Positions 20,397 to 31,828 of a stretch of DNA of 64,000 nt are shown piece after piece. The translations under genes were made by a program, and so were the position numbers. The stretch lies in contig JARUPY010000474.1 of the NCBI GenBank assembly GCA_029817715.1, positions 3,596,001-3,660,000 on the forward strand. The letters run 5' to 3'. The stretch is from Melastoma dodecandrum (taxonomy: Eukaryota > Streptophyta > Magnoliopsida > Myrtales > Melastomataceae). The notes beneath the pieces are model-generated. The model saw only the letters and a list, made by a program, of their open reading frames with translations, was not told where the DNA came from and did not search any database. Positions within the stretch are counted from its first letter, which is position 1. Every line of letters begins with the position of its first letter.

Positions 20397-22714
20397 ATGG
20401 CATTTTCTCCTGCAGCCCCCTCGTCCGATTGTTTCCCGTTGTCTCTCCTCTCCTTGGTCGGGAAGCGGCATTTCCTTCTAATGGCGACTCACGGCTTCAG
20501 TATTACTACCGCAAGTCGGCAGGACAATAATGATGCTTGGGCTGTTGGCGTGACTAGACGCTCCGCTGACTATAAGCAAAGCAACTGGGACTATGACAGC
20601 CTCATTCACTCCTTGAGAGCCGGTTATGCTGTCCGCAGCCTCATTAATTTGTTAGGCGTTCTTCTTTCTTCTGATGTGAGGTTTACTTCCTAGTAAGATG
20701 TTCGTACCTTGCAGGCAACAGATCCTGAGGCCAATGATATCAAGAGGATAGAGGAAGAGATAAATGGCATACTGTGCAATGGGGAGATGCGAGTAACAGA
20801 GAGGTTGGAGTTCATAGATGTGGTCCAGCGGCTCGGGTTGCAGCGCTATTTCGACATTGAGATAAAAAACGCTTTGCAAATGATTCACAACAACGAAGAT
20901 TATTTCCAGCTTGAGGATGCTGATCTCTACACCACAGCGCTCATGTTCCGACTCCTGAGACAGCATGGATTCCAAGTTCAAACAGGTAATGGCTTCTCCC
21001 TTCCTTCGGAATGCTAACAAAAGGTAGGAACGTAATTTTCTGAATGCGAATTTTTTTTTTTCAGATGTGTTCAAGCAGTTTATGGATGGTCGGGATACTT
21101 TCACGGCCGAGTCATTATTGAGCTTGTATGAAGCTTCATTTTATGGCTTGGCTGGCGAAGATGTCATGGAAAAGGCGAGGGATTTCGCCGGCGAGCGCTT
21201 GAAAGCCTATTTGACAGAAAAAGGAGGTCGTTGTTCCAATGGCACAATTACGACCATGAAAGTGGAGCATGCATTGGAGATGCCCATCCACTGGCGACCA
21301 AACCGGCTGGAGGCCAGATGGTTCATGGAAGTATACGAGAAGGAACAAGAGATGAACACAGCCCTGCTCGATTTTGCACGACTCGACTTCAACATGGTGC
21401 AGTCTGTTTACAGAAATGAACTAAGTGACTTGGCAAGGTGTATAGCATGTACCCTCGACAAATGATCCGATCTGCCTTGATATGAATGTTTTTCTTTTCC
21501 CGTGTGTTTTATTTTAGGTGGTGGGTGGAGTTGGGCTTGAACAAGATGAACATATCCAGGGACAGATTGATGGAGCTCTCTACCTGTGGTGCTCTTCCGT
21601 TGTATATGAGCCGCAACACGGTGCTTGCAGACAACCCATTACCAAGATGGCATCAATGATCACACTCATTGACGATGTCTACGACATATACGGGACACTC
21701 GATGAACTCCAGCTATTGATAAATATGGTAGAAAGGTATGTCAGAACAGCTGCGTCGACTGTATAGATATAATGTTGTTACTACGAACCTTCACAAGGAA
21801 ACTTTCCTTTTCTCTGTTGGGCGGAGGAGCAGGTGGGATGCTCACGAGATTGATCAACTTCCTGATGCCATGAGGGTCTCGTTCATGGCACTGTACGAGA
21901 CCACAAACCGGATATGCGATTGGGCATCAAGAGATAAAGGAATCGATGTCCGATGTTACGTTCAAAAAGCAGTAATACCCCTTCTTCTGAAACTCCCTTT
22001 CCGAGTAACCACGTCCAACTCCTGTTTAAACTGTATTTGGTGTCAAGTGGGCAGATCAGTGTAGGGCATATCTACAAGAAGCGACGTGGTACCATGAAGG
22101 CATCAAGCCGACAGTGCAACAGTATCTCGAATGCTCCACCACCACCGTCGGGGTCAAGATAATGCTCTTGTTAATTTATTTTCTGACCACTGATGACATT
22201 ACCCAGGAAGCCTTAGATTGGATATCCCAAGACCCCAGCGTCATTCCCTGTACTGCACTGATCTGTCGGCTCAACAACGACCTCGGGACATCCGCGGTAT
22301 CGTATCGCCGTGGTTTGAGTTTCCTGACAGAATCTTTTTGGCTGATCTACAACACCTGTTGATGGTTTCTTTCCGTGTCTGTTTTTCTGCAACTGCCAGT
22401 ATGAATTGGCCAGGGGAGACAATGTCAAGGCAGTCGAGTGTTACATGAATGAGGCTGCAGTTACAGAGGAGGTCGCCAGAAGACACATTGAGCATATGGT
22501 GAACCATGCCTGGAAAGCTATGAACGAGGAAGTGCTGGTGAGCAAGAGTAAAATCCCGGGTTCTGAGTACTTCGTTGAAGTGTGTATGAATTATGCAAGG
22601 GCGTCTCAGAGCTTTGACAAATATGGAGACGGCCATGACGTGGAGAAGAACCACGACATTGACGGACAAGTTAAGTTGGTTTTGGTCGAACCAATTCCAA
22701 AATGCAGCAAGTGA
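20397..22714 (+). pseudogene. TPS-b type monoterpene synthase-like gene, one frameshift
   Basis: Seven exons fit the standard TPS-b layout: 20397-20630, 20715-20985, 21065-21437, 21518-21735, 21833-21971, 22048-22296 and 22400-22714 (about 598 codons after allowing for the shift). The N-terminal ~50 residues are Ser-rich like a plastid transit peptide. RR(x8)W is present (RRSADYKQSNW). Exon 3 has RLEARWFMEVYEK; exon 4 the Mg-binding DDVYD; the NSE/DTE motif NDLGTSAYE spans the exon 6/7 junction. The family converts geranyl diphosphate to monoterpenes in plastids. In exon 4, five bases (21576-21580) lie where the family has one codon: a CT slip that shifts frame and gives TGA at 21656, before the DDxxD. 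Everything else looks functional, so this is a recent null allele or a sequencing error. The exon 1 donor (GTCCGC) is weak. Confidence 0.8.
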
Positions 22715-23087
22715 TGGAGTACTAATACAGCTGTGTTTCTTTCACCGGTTAAAAATCTTACAAGGCATCTTTGATTCAAATCACAGCTGTGTCAATTCTA
22801 GCTAATCGGGAAATGAACAAGATTCTACATTCCCTCGGTGCCAAATGACGAGAATTTGAAAGTATTGTTCTACCAGAGAAACAACGCACGACGTCCAGAA
22901 AACTTGTGCTTAAAACTAGTGTACTCTCATATTTCAAGACTCCTCAATGCGGCACGAAGAAGGCACTTATTAGCAACTAAACTCCAGTTGCCATGAAAAG
23001 CCAATGAAGAAGTTGCATCAAGCACAGAAACATTACCAAGGCTCAAGGTTTCACAACATACCACCTCGTGAGTATACAGGGAGCCCT
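22715..23087. other. Spacer between converging genes
   Basis: About 370 bp containing the presumed 3' UTRs of the terpene synthase (plus) and the small basic-protein gene (minus). No other feature is seen. Confidence 0.5.
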
Positions 23088-23980
23088 TCATTTGGATTTC
23101 CGTCGAGCCTTTGTTGGCTTCTCGGTATGCAGTTTTTCATCCAATTGGGGTCCCTCTGCCAATTTCTCGTCTCGAGGCTCTTCAGGAAGAGTACAATGGA
23201 GGAACTTCTTGCTGGAGCCAACGTGGGTGCAGAGCAGCTTCAGCATCTTCCTTCCCCTCATCCATTTCAGCATCAATTTCAAATGTGTTTTGCTTTGCAA
23301 CCCACTAACCCTGGCTTCCTGCAAATACCATCGATCACCGCCGCATTGGATATCGTCAGACCTATGCATACTCAATACACAAACATCAGACCGCAATATG
23401 TCTCTTGAATAATCATAACCCATGAAACTGAATCCCGCATTAACAAACTGTATCCCTGCTGGTGTTTTTAATCAGTTACTACTGGCTTCATGGTTTTCGC
23501 CATTGATACTACTTAGGCAAGATTATCCAGATGATCAAGCTTCACCAATCAAATCAAACTATGAAGATCATTACAATCATTATATCCATCGACACGGAAT
23601 TTGAGATAATCAAACCAAGAAAATGCAGAATGCTTCTGCAAGTGCAAGGTCAGCAACTAATTGATTCCTTACACTGATCATTGCAGCATCCAAAAACCGC
23701 CCAAAATTCATCCATTCCGTTCCATTAAGAGAAAAAAAAAAGGAAAATGAATAATCACCTGAGCCTGAGTCCAGGTGTTAGGGACAGTGAGAGGACCATT
23801 GCTTCGGATGACGTTATAGAGATCTCGAGCGATAGAGTAAGCCTCCTGGGGAGGCACCTTAGGGTTTATCTTCCGGACGTTGACCGCTCGCTTCCTGGAC
23901 ATGTGCCGCGCCGTCAGCAACATGCTGCTTATCCGCTCGCTACATCTCGACAGGTGCCGGATGCTGCTGCTCAGCCACAT
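23088..23980 (-). CDS. Small basic protein with probable mitochondrial presequence, function unknown
   Basis: Two minus-strand exons, 23980-23759 (74 codons) and 23318-23088 (76 codons plus stop), join in phase 0 across a canonical GT...AG intron (CAG|GTGATT ... TTGCAG|GAAG). The 150-residue product starts MWLSSSIRHLSRCSERISSM. This stretch is rich in Ser and Arg and almost without acidic residues, as in mitochondrial presequences. The mature part has KVPPQEAYSIARDLYNV and LKLMLKWMRGRKMLKLL, which look like well-conserved helical, nucleic-acid-binding or ribosome-associated sequence. The Lys/Glu-rich C-terminus is probably disordered. The intact frame and clean splice phases argue for a functional gene. 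I do not recognise the family by name. Confidence 0.7.
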
Positions 23981-24512
23981 CACCTCCAAAAACAGAAAAA
24001 TCCTTCGACTCCAACTACGGTTGGGTCCTGAACAGGTCCTTCGGACAGGAGCCTCAGCGAGAAAGGAGCCGTTTCACCGGGACGGGGGCGGCGGCGGCGG
24101 CGGGGGGGGAGGAGAGGAAAGCCCTCGCCTTCATTCAAGAAGGTGGAAGGGGAAGGCTTCGGTTAATTGGGCAGGGAAAATGTATGATGGGCCTTAAAAT
24201 CGGTCCAAGCCCAAAATCCGCATTTTTTTAGTAGCCCGTGGTTTCATAAGCCCATTAGAATCGTACCAATTCGAAGTAAACAGGGTCGCGGAAATGGTGA
24301 CGGTTCTGAACCCCATCTTACAACAACACCGACTAATGGCCATACTCAGTACATTGGCTATGGTTGATTTCTACGAGTAATCTGGTTTACGAGGGAAACC
24401 GTGGTTGGGCTGCAGCCGCGGTCGAACAAATGTCTGATCATCAGCTTCTCCTTCTCTCTTTGACGGTGCAAAAGCAGGAACTTCGAATTGGGATCTGATC
24501 TAGTTTTCGGTT
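23981..24512. other. Spacer upstream of the small basic-protein gene
   Basis: It contains the presumed 5' region of the minus-strand gene, a GGC-type triplet run near 24085-24105, and the 3' flank of the ATL gene. No gene is seen. Confidence 0.45.
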
Positions 24513-25049
24513 TCACTCTCCGATGCCTTGTTCCATACCTTCCTTCTCGGCCTTGTCCTCCACCGCACATGCCCTCCGGCACGTCGGGCAAGACGCGCTG
24601 GACAGCCACCACCTCTCGACGCAATCCGAATGGAACTCGTGCTCACACTTTGCCAGAACCCTCACCTTCTCCCCGTCCTCGAACTCCGCCAGGCATATCG
24701 CGCAGCACTCCGCTCCTGCTCGAGCCTCCAGTGCACCAAAGGAACGATACGCCACCAGTTCTGACTCACTCGGCTTAATGCGGCGCTCATGTGAGGGCGG
24801 CTGATCAGTAGCCAACGCTGACACCACCTCGGTCTGCGGAGGTAGCAATCTCCTGGAGACGAGGGATGACCGTAGGAAGAGTCGGACAGAGGCGTGAAGG
24901 GTGAGGGAGCAGATGAGGGCGCAGAGGAGGATAATGATTATGGTTATATCATTGGCACTGAGGCATCCGTGGGCGGTGGACGACGGCGATATGGACGACA
25001 GCAGGGGGGACTCAGCCGGGGTCATCAACAACGTCGGCAACGTCCTCAT
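24513..25049 (-). CDS. ATL-family RING-H2 E3 ubiquitin ligase
   Basis: Intronless minus-strand ORF of 178 residues with ATG at 25049. A hydrophobic segment at about residues 33-57 (ITIIIILLCALICSLTLHA) is the N-terminal membrane anchor typical of ATLs. The basic linker is followed by the RING-H2 domain at about residues 113-156. It starts CCAICLAEFEDGE, continues AKCEHEFHSDCVERWW and ends SCPTCR, giving the C-C-C-H-H-C-C-C ligands. ATL proteins are membrane-bound E3 ligases that transfer ubiquitin from E2 enzymes, often in defence or stress responses. The GLD motif is not obvious. Length and lack of introns match the family. The member cannot be named from this alone. Confidence 0.88.
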   Translation of the reverse strand: MRTLPTLLMTPAESPLLSSISPSSTAHGCLSANDITIIIILLCALICSLTLHASVRLFLRSSLVSRRLLPPQTEVVSALATDQPPSHERRIKPSESELVAYRSFGALEARAGAECCAICLAEFEDGEKVRVLAKCEHEFHSDCVERWWLSSASCPTCRRACAVEDKAEKEGMEQGIGE

Positions 25050-26560
25050 TCCTCGAGTTGGATGGCTTCGATTTTCATCAAAGGGGGTGGCGAGACAGCG
25101 AAGAGACGAGGGAACATAAATGGAATGGCGTGGAAGGGCAGCAGGGAATAATACGAAAGCTTATGCTAATCAAAGTTGGTTGGATTGCATCCGCAGAACG
25201 CAACATTTAAATCGTCTGAAATGGAAATATAACGAAAGGGTACACGTAAGCAAAGGAAGGACATGGGACCAAGACAAGACAAGACAAGGCTGTTCTGCCC
25301 TTTTTGCTAGGGAAAAGCAACAGTGTCTTCTACGTGGGGAGGAGGCGCCATAACTCGTTGTTCAACGACCACAAAAGGGAAGGCACGACCACTACTCTCA
25401 AACGTGAATGAATCATTGCATGGAATGGGAGTGTTGGTACTTGTGGGGTGGGGGGGGGACCGAACCCTCGTGAACAGGAGGGACAACAAGGTGCATGCGG
25501 CTGTCTTTGTGCAGCATTCTTCTCTTCTTTTAGGATAAGGTCAAGGACGAAAGTGACCCCCCGAGATTACTACCACCACCCCGAAAGCACCCTCCCTCTT
25601 TTGGGAATTGATTTCCTTCATCCCCGATTTTCTTCCGGGGGTGATAAGCACGAAACGACGACGCCTACTCGTGATATCCTCATAACTAGACAGACATTCG
25701 GCCTTCTTACACATTCACCCTCCTAACTACTTGGTATTTGGATTGATGTTGGCATGTTGTTATCTTCTCCTCCACACGTTTGTCATCGCCTATCATGATG
25801 ACCAAAAGAAGAAGCCGTGGTCCCCTATATTAATTGCTGCCCTCATTCCCCCAGCACACACATGAATGACTGACACTCACGCCCCCGGGTTGCCGTGGAC
25901 ATGAGGCAACTCCACAGTGTGACGAGATTTCGGTATATATTTTGGGCATGCCAAACCCAACCCTCGGAAGTTTCTTAAATTCGAATGATGGCGACCTGTT
26001 GTTTTTTGTGGGCCATGGGCCTCGGCCCAATATAAGCCCACAACTCGGTTGTTTATTCCCCCTCTCTCTACACGTGGCGCGGCTTTGATCTCTTTTTTTA
26101 TATTTACAATCTCACAACAACCAATATTTCTTATTTATATAATAAGTCCCTTTATCTTTCTTCCTTCTTCAATTGACGCCACCATTCCCTTCAGCCTCTT
26201 CTAGTTCTGGCTCGATCAGTCCTTGAGCCTCTTCTGGCCCTTCCTCGATCAGCCCCTCCAATTTGTCCGAAGCCCTCTGTACTTGATGGTCCTAGCCCAC
26301 CACAGCTCCCATCTCCTTTTGCATTTGTCTTCCTTCCTCCTCTCCTATTTCCTGCAACAGCATCGTCGTCTCCGGCGTTAGTCTCCTTCGAATATCTCCT
26401 CCATAGCCTCATCTTCTCCAACCTCCGCCTTCATCGCCGCCGCTCCCCCACAAAGAGGTTACCTGGACTTTTGATTCCTGAGATTCCGATCCTTTATTTT
26501 TTTTTTCTTGATTTTTGCGTTTCCTATCCCGATGAACTATTTCCATCACACTGCGCCGGG
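25050..26560. other. Intergenic region
   Basis: About 1.5 kb without a recognised gene. It holds the ATL promoter (minus strand), a short G run near 25447-25458, and from 26160 a C/T-rich stretch that resembles a plant 5' UTR for the gene-like segment that follows. Small open frames here have no recognisable domain. Confidence 0.45.
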
Positions 26561-26599
26561 GGACATGTGATCTGGTCTTCTTAATTGAATTGGTCACCA

Positions 26600-27740
26600 A
26601 TGCCAGGTCTTGAAAATGCGAATTCTTTATAACGGTCCCTTGTATCACTTGGTATGTACTGCAGCATCAGAATTTTGTTTGATCTCAGTGATAGATGTGG
26701 CTGCCTACTAGCTTGATTTTTTTGGCCGTGAATATCAGGTTCGTGGAGCCTGCTATCGGATTCCTCTTGATTTGAGTGATTCTTCTTGGATGGTTGTGCT
26801 CAAGTCCCTTTCCGGAAGAGGTTTTGCAAAGAGAGCACAATCCGGCAGCATTAGGAGCATAGGAGATCTTAAGTATGCCGAAATCTGATTTTATGCTGGG
26901 GTTTAAGTTTAATCAGAAAATTCTGTTGACATGTTCTGATGCTTTGTTTCTTGTCTCAGATTCTTTGATTCTTTTGGGACAATGTCTCAGCAGATCCCAA
27001 CTGTCAACTATTATCAGTTATATTTCTTGATGCAGGCTATGGAAGTTCATTCTCAGATGTGGTTCAGGGTTAGGAGCATGTCCTTGAGAATCCAAGTTCT
27101 ACACAAATATCAGCTCCATCTTACTTTTCATTCACGGGCGAGCTGGAAAACCAGGTGCGTTTACTCATTGTCTCCTCATCAGCGAGTGTTGTTCTGTCTG
27201 TCACTCATGGAAAAAATTCCTAAGATTGTACCAGTGATTGAGGAGGATTTTCCTATGAGCTTCAATTGATAGAAAGAATGACCATTACGTTTGGAAAAAC
27301 TTGAGGTTTCTTCATTCATGCTCTTTCCTAGTGGAAGAAAATTGAACCTTTAATACCCTGTTTGTTAACCAACCATGAGGTTTATCCTACCGTCTGTCAG
27401 TTTTGGGCCCTTTTTCTAATTCTTGTTTATTGTTGCAGTTGACATTTACTATGTTGCATGTGCTGAGTCTTGCTTCAGGGGCTGATATCCCCTCTTCAGG
27501 ATTTTTTTGTGAAAAGTAATTCTATAATCTACCACTCATTATACATTTTAGTCCTTTTGTTACTTCTGAAAGTCTCAGTTGTGCTGTTCGACATTCTCCT
27601 GCAGAAATTGAGTTTCTTGGTGGATTGGTTGAGGGGGTTGTGCCTGTCGTTGATGGACACAAGTGGTGTTGATGATGTCGGGGGCAAAAAGCCAAAAGAA
27701 AGAGAGAATTTTCAAGGCAGCAAGTTAATTGGTTGAGGTC
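26600..27740 (+). pseudogene. Degenerate multi-exon gene-like segment, unrecognised
   Basis: A series of short frames is separated by good splice signals. An exon from ATG near 26616 ends CACTTG|GTATGT (about 26650). The next follows AATATCAG| near 26738 and reads RGACYRIPLDLSDSSWMVVL to a GTATGC donor near 26872. Further pieces follow acceptors near 26959, 27034, 27438 and 27604 (the last reading IEFLGGLVEGVVPVVDG). Two joins keep frame. However, in-frame stops occur (near 27072 and about 27665) and one intron would be too short. This looks like a real gene that has decayed or that I have mis-split. No family was recognised. Confidence 0.35.
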
Positions 27741-29040
27741 TATCAGAAGAAGAGGAATCGGCGGCCGATTTTTGAGAGGTTTGTTATGCTAAATGAGATG
27801 ATGAAGAGATAGCAGCAAAATGCATTGGGTGGTAGAATCTCCATCCCTGTTCGTGCGAATGTAGATTTGGATTGTTTAGGACTAGAGTATATATATTTAG
27901 ATTGTAAATTAGCTGATAGTCTGCCCTTCTTGTTCAGTTGAGTTAGGGTGGGAGTTAAACGGCGGGAAACGTTCATATAATGTATCGGCTGCGAAGATGA
28001 TTATGTGCAGATGTCTCCATGCTCTCCCTTGATCAGGTGTTTTGGTCAATCGCCAGGGGTCGACGGGTGCTGGTGGGCCGGGGTAATTCGTTATTCTACT
28101 TACCTGTTTAACTTGATTCTGAACCGTGCCAGGTTATTATTAGGGGAAAGACAAACCTGCGCGAAGGCGTTGTGGTTTGTTATTCTACCTTGGATTTTTG
28201 GATTTCTGGTAGCTGATAATCTGGTAGAGTACGGATTTTCAATCTGGCGGGCAAAAGTTGTCAAGACCGAGCAGGTCCGATGTAGGTGGTGAGTCCTGTT
28301 CGCTTTGACCGTCCAACTGCGGAGGGGTTAGGTCAGGTGTTGATGTTAGCTGGGCTGCTCATGACATTTTACAAAGTTCAAGGCGTTGGAAATGTTCCGA
28401 CACCTGCTCTGATGGGTCAGTTGATAAAGTCCCATGTCTTCTCCGGTGAGGTAACATATCTCGTCGGAAGAACAAGAACATGTCATGAATCCGGCCGAAA
28501 CTTCCCAAATGAAGCGACTCTTGGGTCAACTGATGTCCGTCATTCGATTGGGACTCTGTTTATTGGGTGTCCTGTCCTCGGGACAGGACACCTTTTCTTA
28601 GGGGGGACTTCTCGAAATTATTAAATGTAGTTTTGCGACTTTATTGCATTCTAAAAATGGGAAAATACACAAAAATCAGAGCCAAAAATACCATTTTCAA
28701 AACACATTAAATTCTCGTTAATAAGATCCTCATTATCATTATATTATTCAATTTTCTAGTGCCAACCGTCGGATTAAACATAACATAAAAGATCGCGCAT
28801 TCGATTTGGATCGGATGATAACTTTTTTATATTTAATTTATGTATGTGGTTGGTGACAAAATCTAGTCACATAAAAATTTGGTAGTTTTAGTGTATCTAC
28901 CACGAGCACATAGTCAAACTACCGTGGTCCAGAAAATTATTTTGGGGAATAGGGTGAAAAGTTTAGAAATTCTCCTAATACGGTAGTTATCCCTTTTTTT
29001 TGTCTTTTCTTGTATTTTTATTAAATCTCAAAGGTTTTAC
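27741..29040. other. Intergenic region left of the viral insertion
   Basis: About 1.3 kb without a recognised gene. A perfect 12-bp stem hairpin lies at 28566-28592. The last 400 bp are AT-rich and give no clear left boundary for the pararetrovirus. Confidence 0.45.
28566..28592. repeat. Perfect 12-bp hairpin
   Basis: GGTGTCCTGTCC, a 3-base loop TCG, then GGACAGGACACC, followed by TTTT. GC-rich and perfect. No gene was found immediately upstream, so the role is unknown. Confidence 0.85.
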
Positions 29041-29063
29041 AAAACTTCAATTATGTCCCTGAA

Positions 29064-30979
29064 ATGGCTGGAGAAGGAAAATCTTCGGGAAATCCTTCTG
29101 AAACTCCTTCAAGATTGGAGTTCGTCACAGAGTCTAGAATGGCTCCCTATGAAATTAGCAAAAGTATAAATGATATTTTAACACAGTTAACTATTCAAGG
29201 GAGTACTGAAAATCTTAAGAGCCGAAACTATCTTGCTTAGGAAGTAGGTTCTAGAGTAAACAAGATGTTAGACTCTATTGAGCATGAAAGAAGTTTAAAA
29301 ATGCCTGAGACAGAGGCGACTTATGGACTAGAGAGTACTTTGGGAAAATCAGTTGAAAAATTGAAACTGGGATGAAGAAATTCCAAACAGGATCAATACA
29401 AGAGTGTGGATGAGATGTACAAGGAATCAGTTGTGCTTTACATCTTAGACCCACGAAAGCGAAATGTAAATTTGAACTCCCAAAGCGGAGAGTTGGCAAA
29501 AGACTTCAGAAAAGTCTGGCTGAAGAAACTCCAGTTCATTTAGATAATAGAACGTTGAATGAACTGGTTACTGTAAAAAGGGAAATTTACAAGTCAGATT
29601 ATCCCCATAGAAAAATACCGGAACTTATTCCAAGGGATAATGTTCTAAAGCCAATAACCACCCCTGGTGCTTTTCTAGACATAGATTGTGAGAAGCACGT
29701 ATCTGAAAGGATAGATGAGTGGCAATCACTTATTAGAATGATTGCGTCTGCTGGGATATTATTCCCCGGATTAGTTTATGAATTATGTGTAGCAGCCCTC
29801 ATGGGCACCGCGCAAAAATACTGGAAATCTTTGATGGCTCACACAGACATCAAAGAAAAGATAGATCAAGCGTTGACTGTTGATGGTATATTGACAATCA
29901 TTGCTGATGCATTAAAACGGAAGTTCTGTGGTTTTTCACTGTCCATGGAAACTGTGGAAAAAGAGCAATCTTTGACTGCTCTAGTAAAGCTACAGATCTG
30001 CAATATGTGTCTGTTTGACAACTACGTCTGTGAATTCCAGAAATATTATTATAATCTGGACATAGTTTCAAAACAGTTCATATTGGGAACCTTTTTTGCA
30101 AAACTTCCAGAACCCTGGCTGGAAGTGGCGTAAAAGGCCTATGAATTACTTTTGAGTGAGAAAAAGATTGTTCTTGGACTCGGAGGAAAGATTCAGGCGG
30201 TCAAGTACGCGATGAAAAAGGCGTGTACTGAGCTCCAGGTGAAGGAAGCAGCTAAAAAGCTTCCACACCTAAACAAGAGCTGTTGTTCTCAGATTGAGTA
30301 TATACCTAGGAGATATGGATGTGATATTCTAGGAGAATCCATGAGAACAAGAAACTTTCCTAAGAAGAGAAAATTTGTTGGATATAATAAGAGGAAAGTT
30401 TGGCCAAGAAAGGATCTCCAAAATAAGTAAAGGAGAGATCGTGCTTACAAACCCAAAAGGTTTGTAAGGAGACGGGATAACCTTAAGGATAAAGATATGA
30501 TTGATGCCTTTAAACGAAAGCATGGTAGAGAACCTAAGTGTCCAAAAGGAAAACCATTGAGCAGTTGCAATTGCTACTGGTTTTGTGGGTCAAAAGCTCA
30601 CAAGGCAAATACTTGTCCTCAGAAAAATCAGAGGAGAGAAAGACTCCGGATGATATTTCTAGATGACAGGAGTTATGAGGAAGAAGTCTTAGCTTATGAA
30701 CCAATAGATGAGCAGGAAATTTCTGATTTAGACTCGGAAGTAGAATCCATTTACGGGGTTGTTTCAAATTACGATACAGACTCGGAAGAAGATTCAGATC
30801 TCAGAACTGTGCATCTGTTCATTATGAGAGCAGAGCATAATGGAGATGGTGATGAGTTGGTTCTTCTGGAAACAACGAACCAGGTACTGGAAGAAACTCA
30901 CCAGTACAAAGATCCATCCCAGTCTATTCTGGAATGGAGGTTGCCAAACATTAACGTGAGAGAAGTCTATAATGTCTGA
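29064..30979 (+). pseudogene. Coat-protein-like region of the endogenous pararetrovirus
   Basis: An ATG at 29064 opens a frame with stops near 29238 and 29374. After a frame change near 29530 the sequence continues in another frame from 29555, interrupted by stops at about 30133 and 30430, to 30979. The middle has the helical coat-protein-type core, and the C-terminal part has a CCHC zinc knuckle (CYWFCGSKAHKANTCP, about 30570-30620) followed by an acidic region with many Asp/Glu/Ser. This is the normal tail architecture of caulimovirid coat proteins. In a live virus it would package the DNA genome; here at least four lesions prevent expression. Confidence 0.7.
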
Positions 30980-30999
30980 AGGTTTAGTTTTAGATTAAT

Positions 31000-31807
31000 A
31001 ATAGACATCTCACAGTCGGAGGCAACGGCTCAAGTTACAAGCACGGAACTTGAGACTCTGGATATCCCATTATTGAACATACTACGCATTAGGGAAACAA
31101 TACAGCGTACAAGAGGTGTATATAACTATATACACATTTGGTTAATCCAGGTATGATTAGTTCTGCTATTCCATCTTCCAGCGGATAGTCCTGTGGTAGC
31201 AGCTGTGATCGATAAAAGATGGCGAGAATTCAAAGATCAGCTGATATCAGGTATACAGGCCAACCTTGCACATGGTCCTGTATGGTTCCAGGTCCATCTA
31301 AATTTCATGATGGCTCTGAACGACCGTTGTTTGGGGAATTCACTGACTTTAAGGATTAAATCAATGAATATAGATAGAATGAATCCCCAGGGCAAGTTTT
31401 TGGCGTATCACACTAGGGTAATTTACCGATTGGTAAATACCACTAGTCCTGGTGTGAAGAACATCTCAAGACTTACTGAGTTGTTTGAGGAAGGTCATAA
31501 TAACTACCAACAATTTCATAGGCGAGAGGTAAACCCATTAGAGTTAACCTGGCCAAGAAGTTGAGTTATGACTGAAACTGGTAATAATAGTTCTAGACCG
31601 ATTAGTGCGGCGAATATCCGACAAAGTGGTAATGAGATTACTTTAATGTTGGGAACACCGTCGGCTAGTAACTCTAAAGCTGATAGGCATTTGCCTGTGA
31701 GAATGCCTTTTCTGATAGGGCCAAAAACTCATACGCTCTCTGAAGTTTCCTCGAGGGCAAGCGATGTGGGAGAAGACATAATTATGTCTCGACCAGCAGA
31801 AGCATAA
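31000..31807 (+). pseudogene. Movement-protein-like region of the endogenous pararetrovirus
   Basis: The best-preserved frame is 31193-31564, with related sequence upstream to about 31020 and a low-complexity C-terminal part at 31568-31807. Recognisable 30K-type movement protein features are the 'HIWLIQV' strand upstream, then GIQANLAHGPVWFQVH and a downstream YHTRVIYRLVN strand. The 30K family enlarges plasmodesmata for cell-to-cell spread. Stops (near 31153, 31562 and 31805) and frame breaks show that it is dead. It lies directly after the coat-protein region. Confidence 0.65.
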
Positions 31808-31828
31808 GCTCCTCTGCTAGTAGAGGAA

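Noticed and set aside
28566..28592. Bacterial-type terminator
   Set aside because: The window is plant nuclear DNA and no gene ends just upstream.
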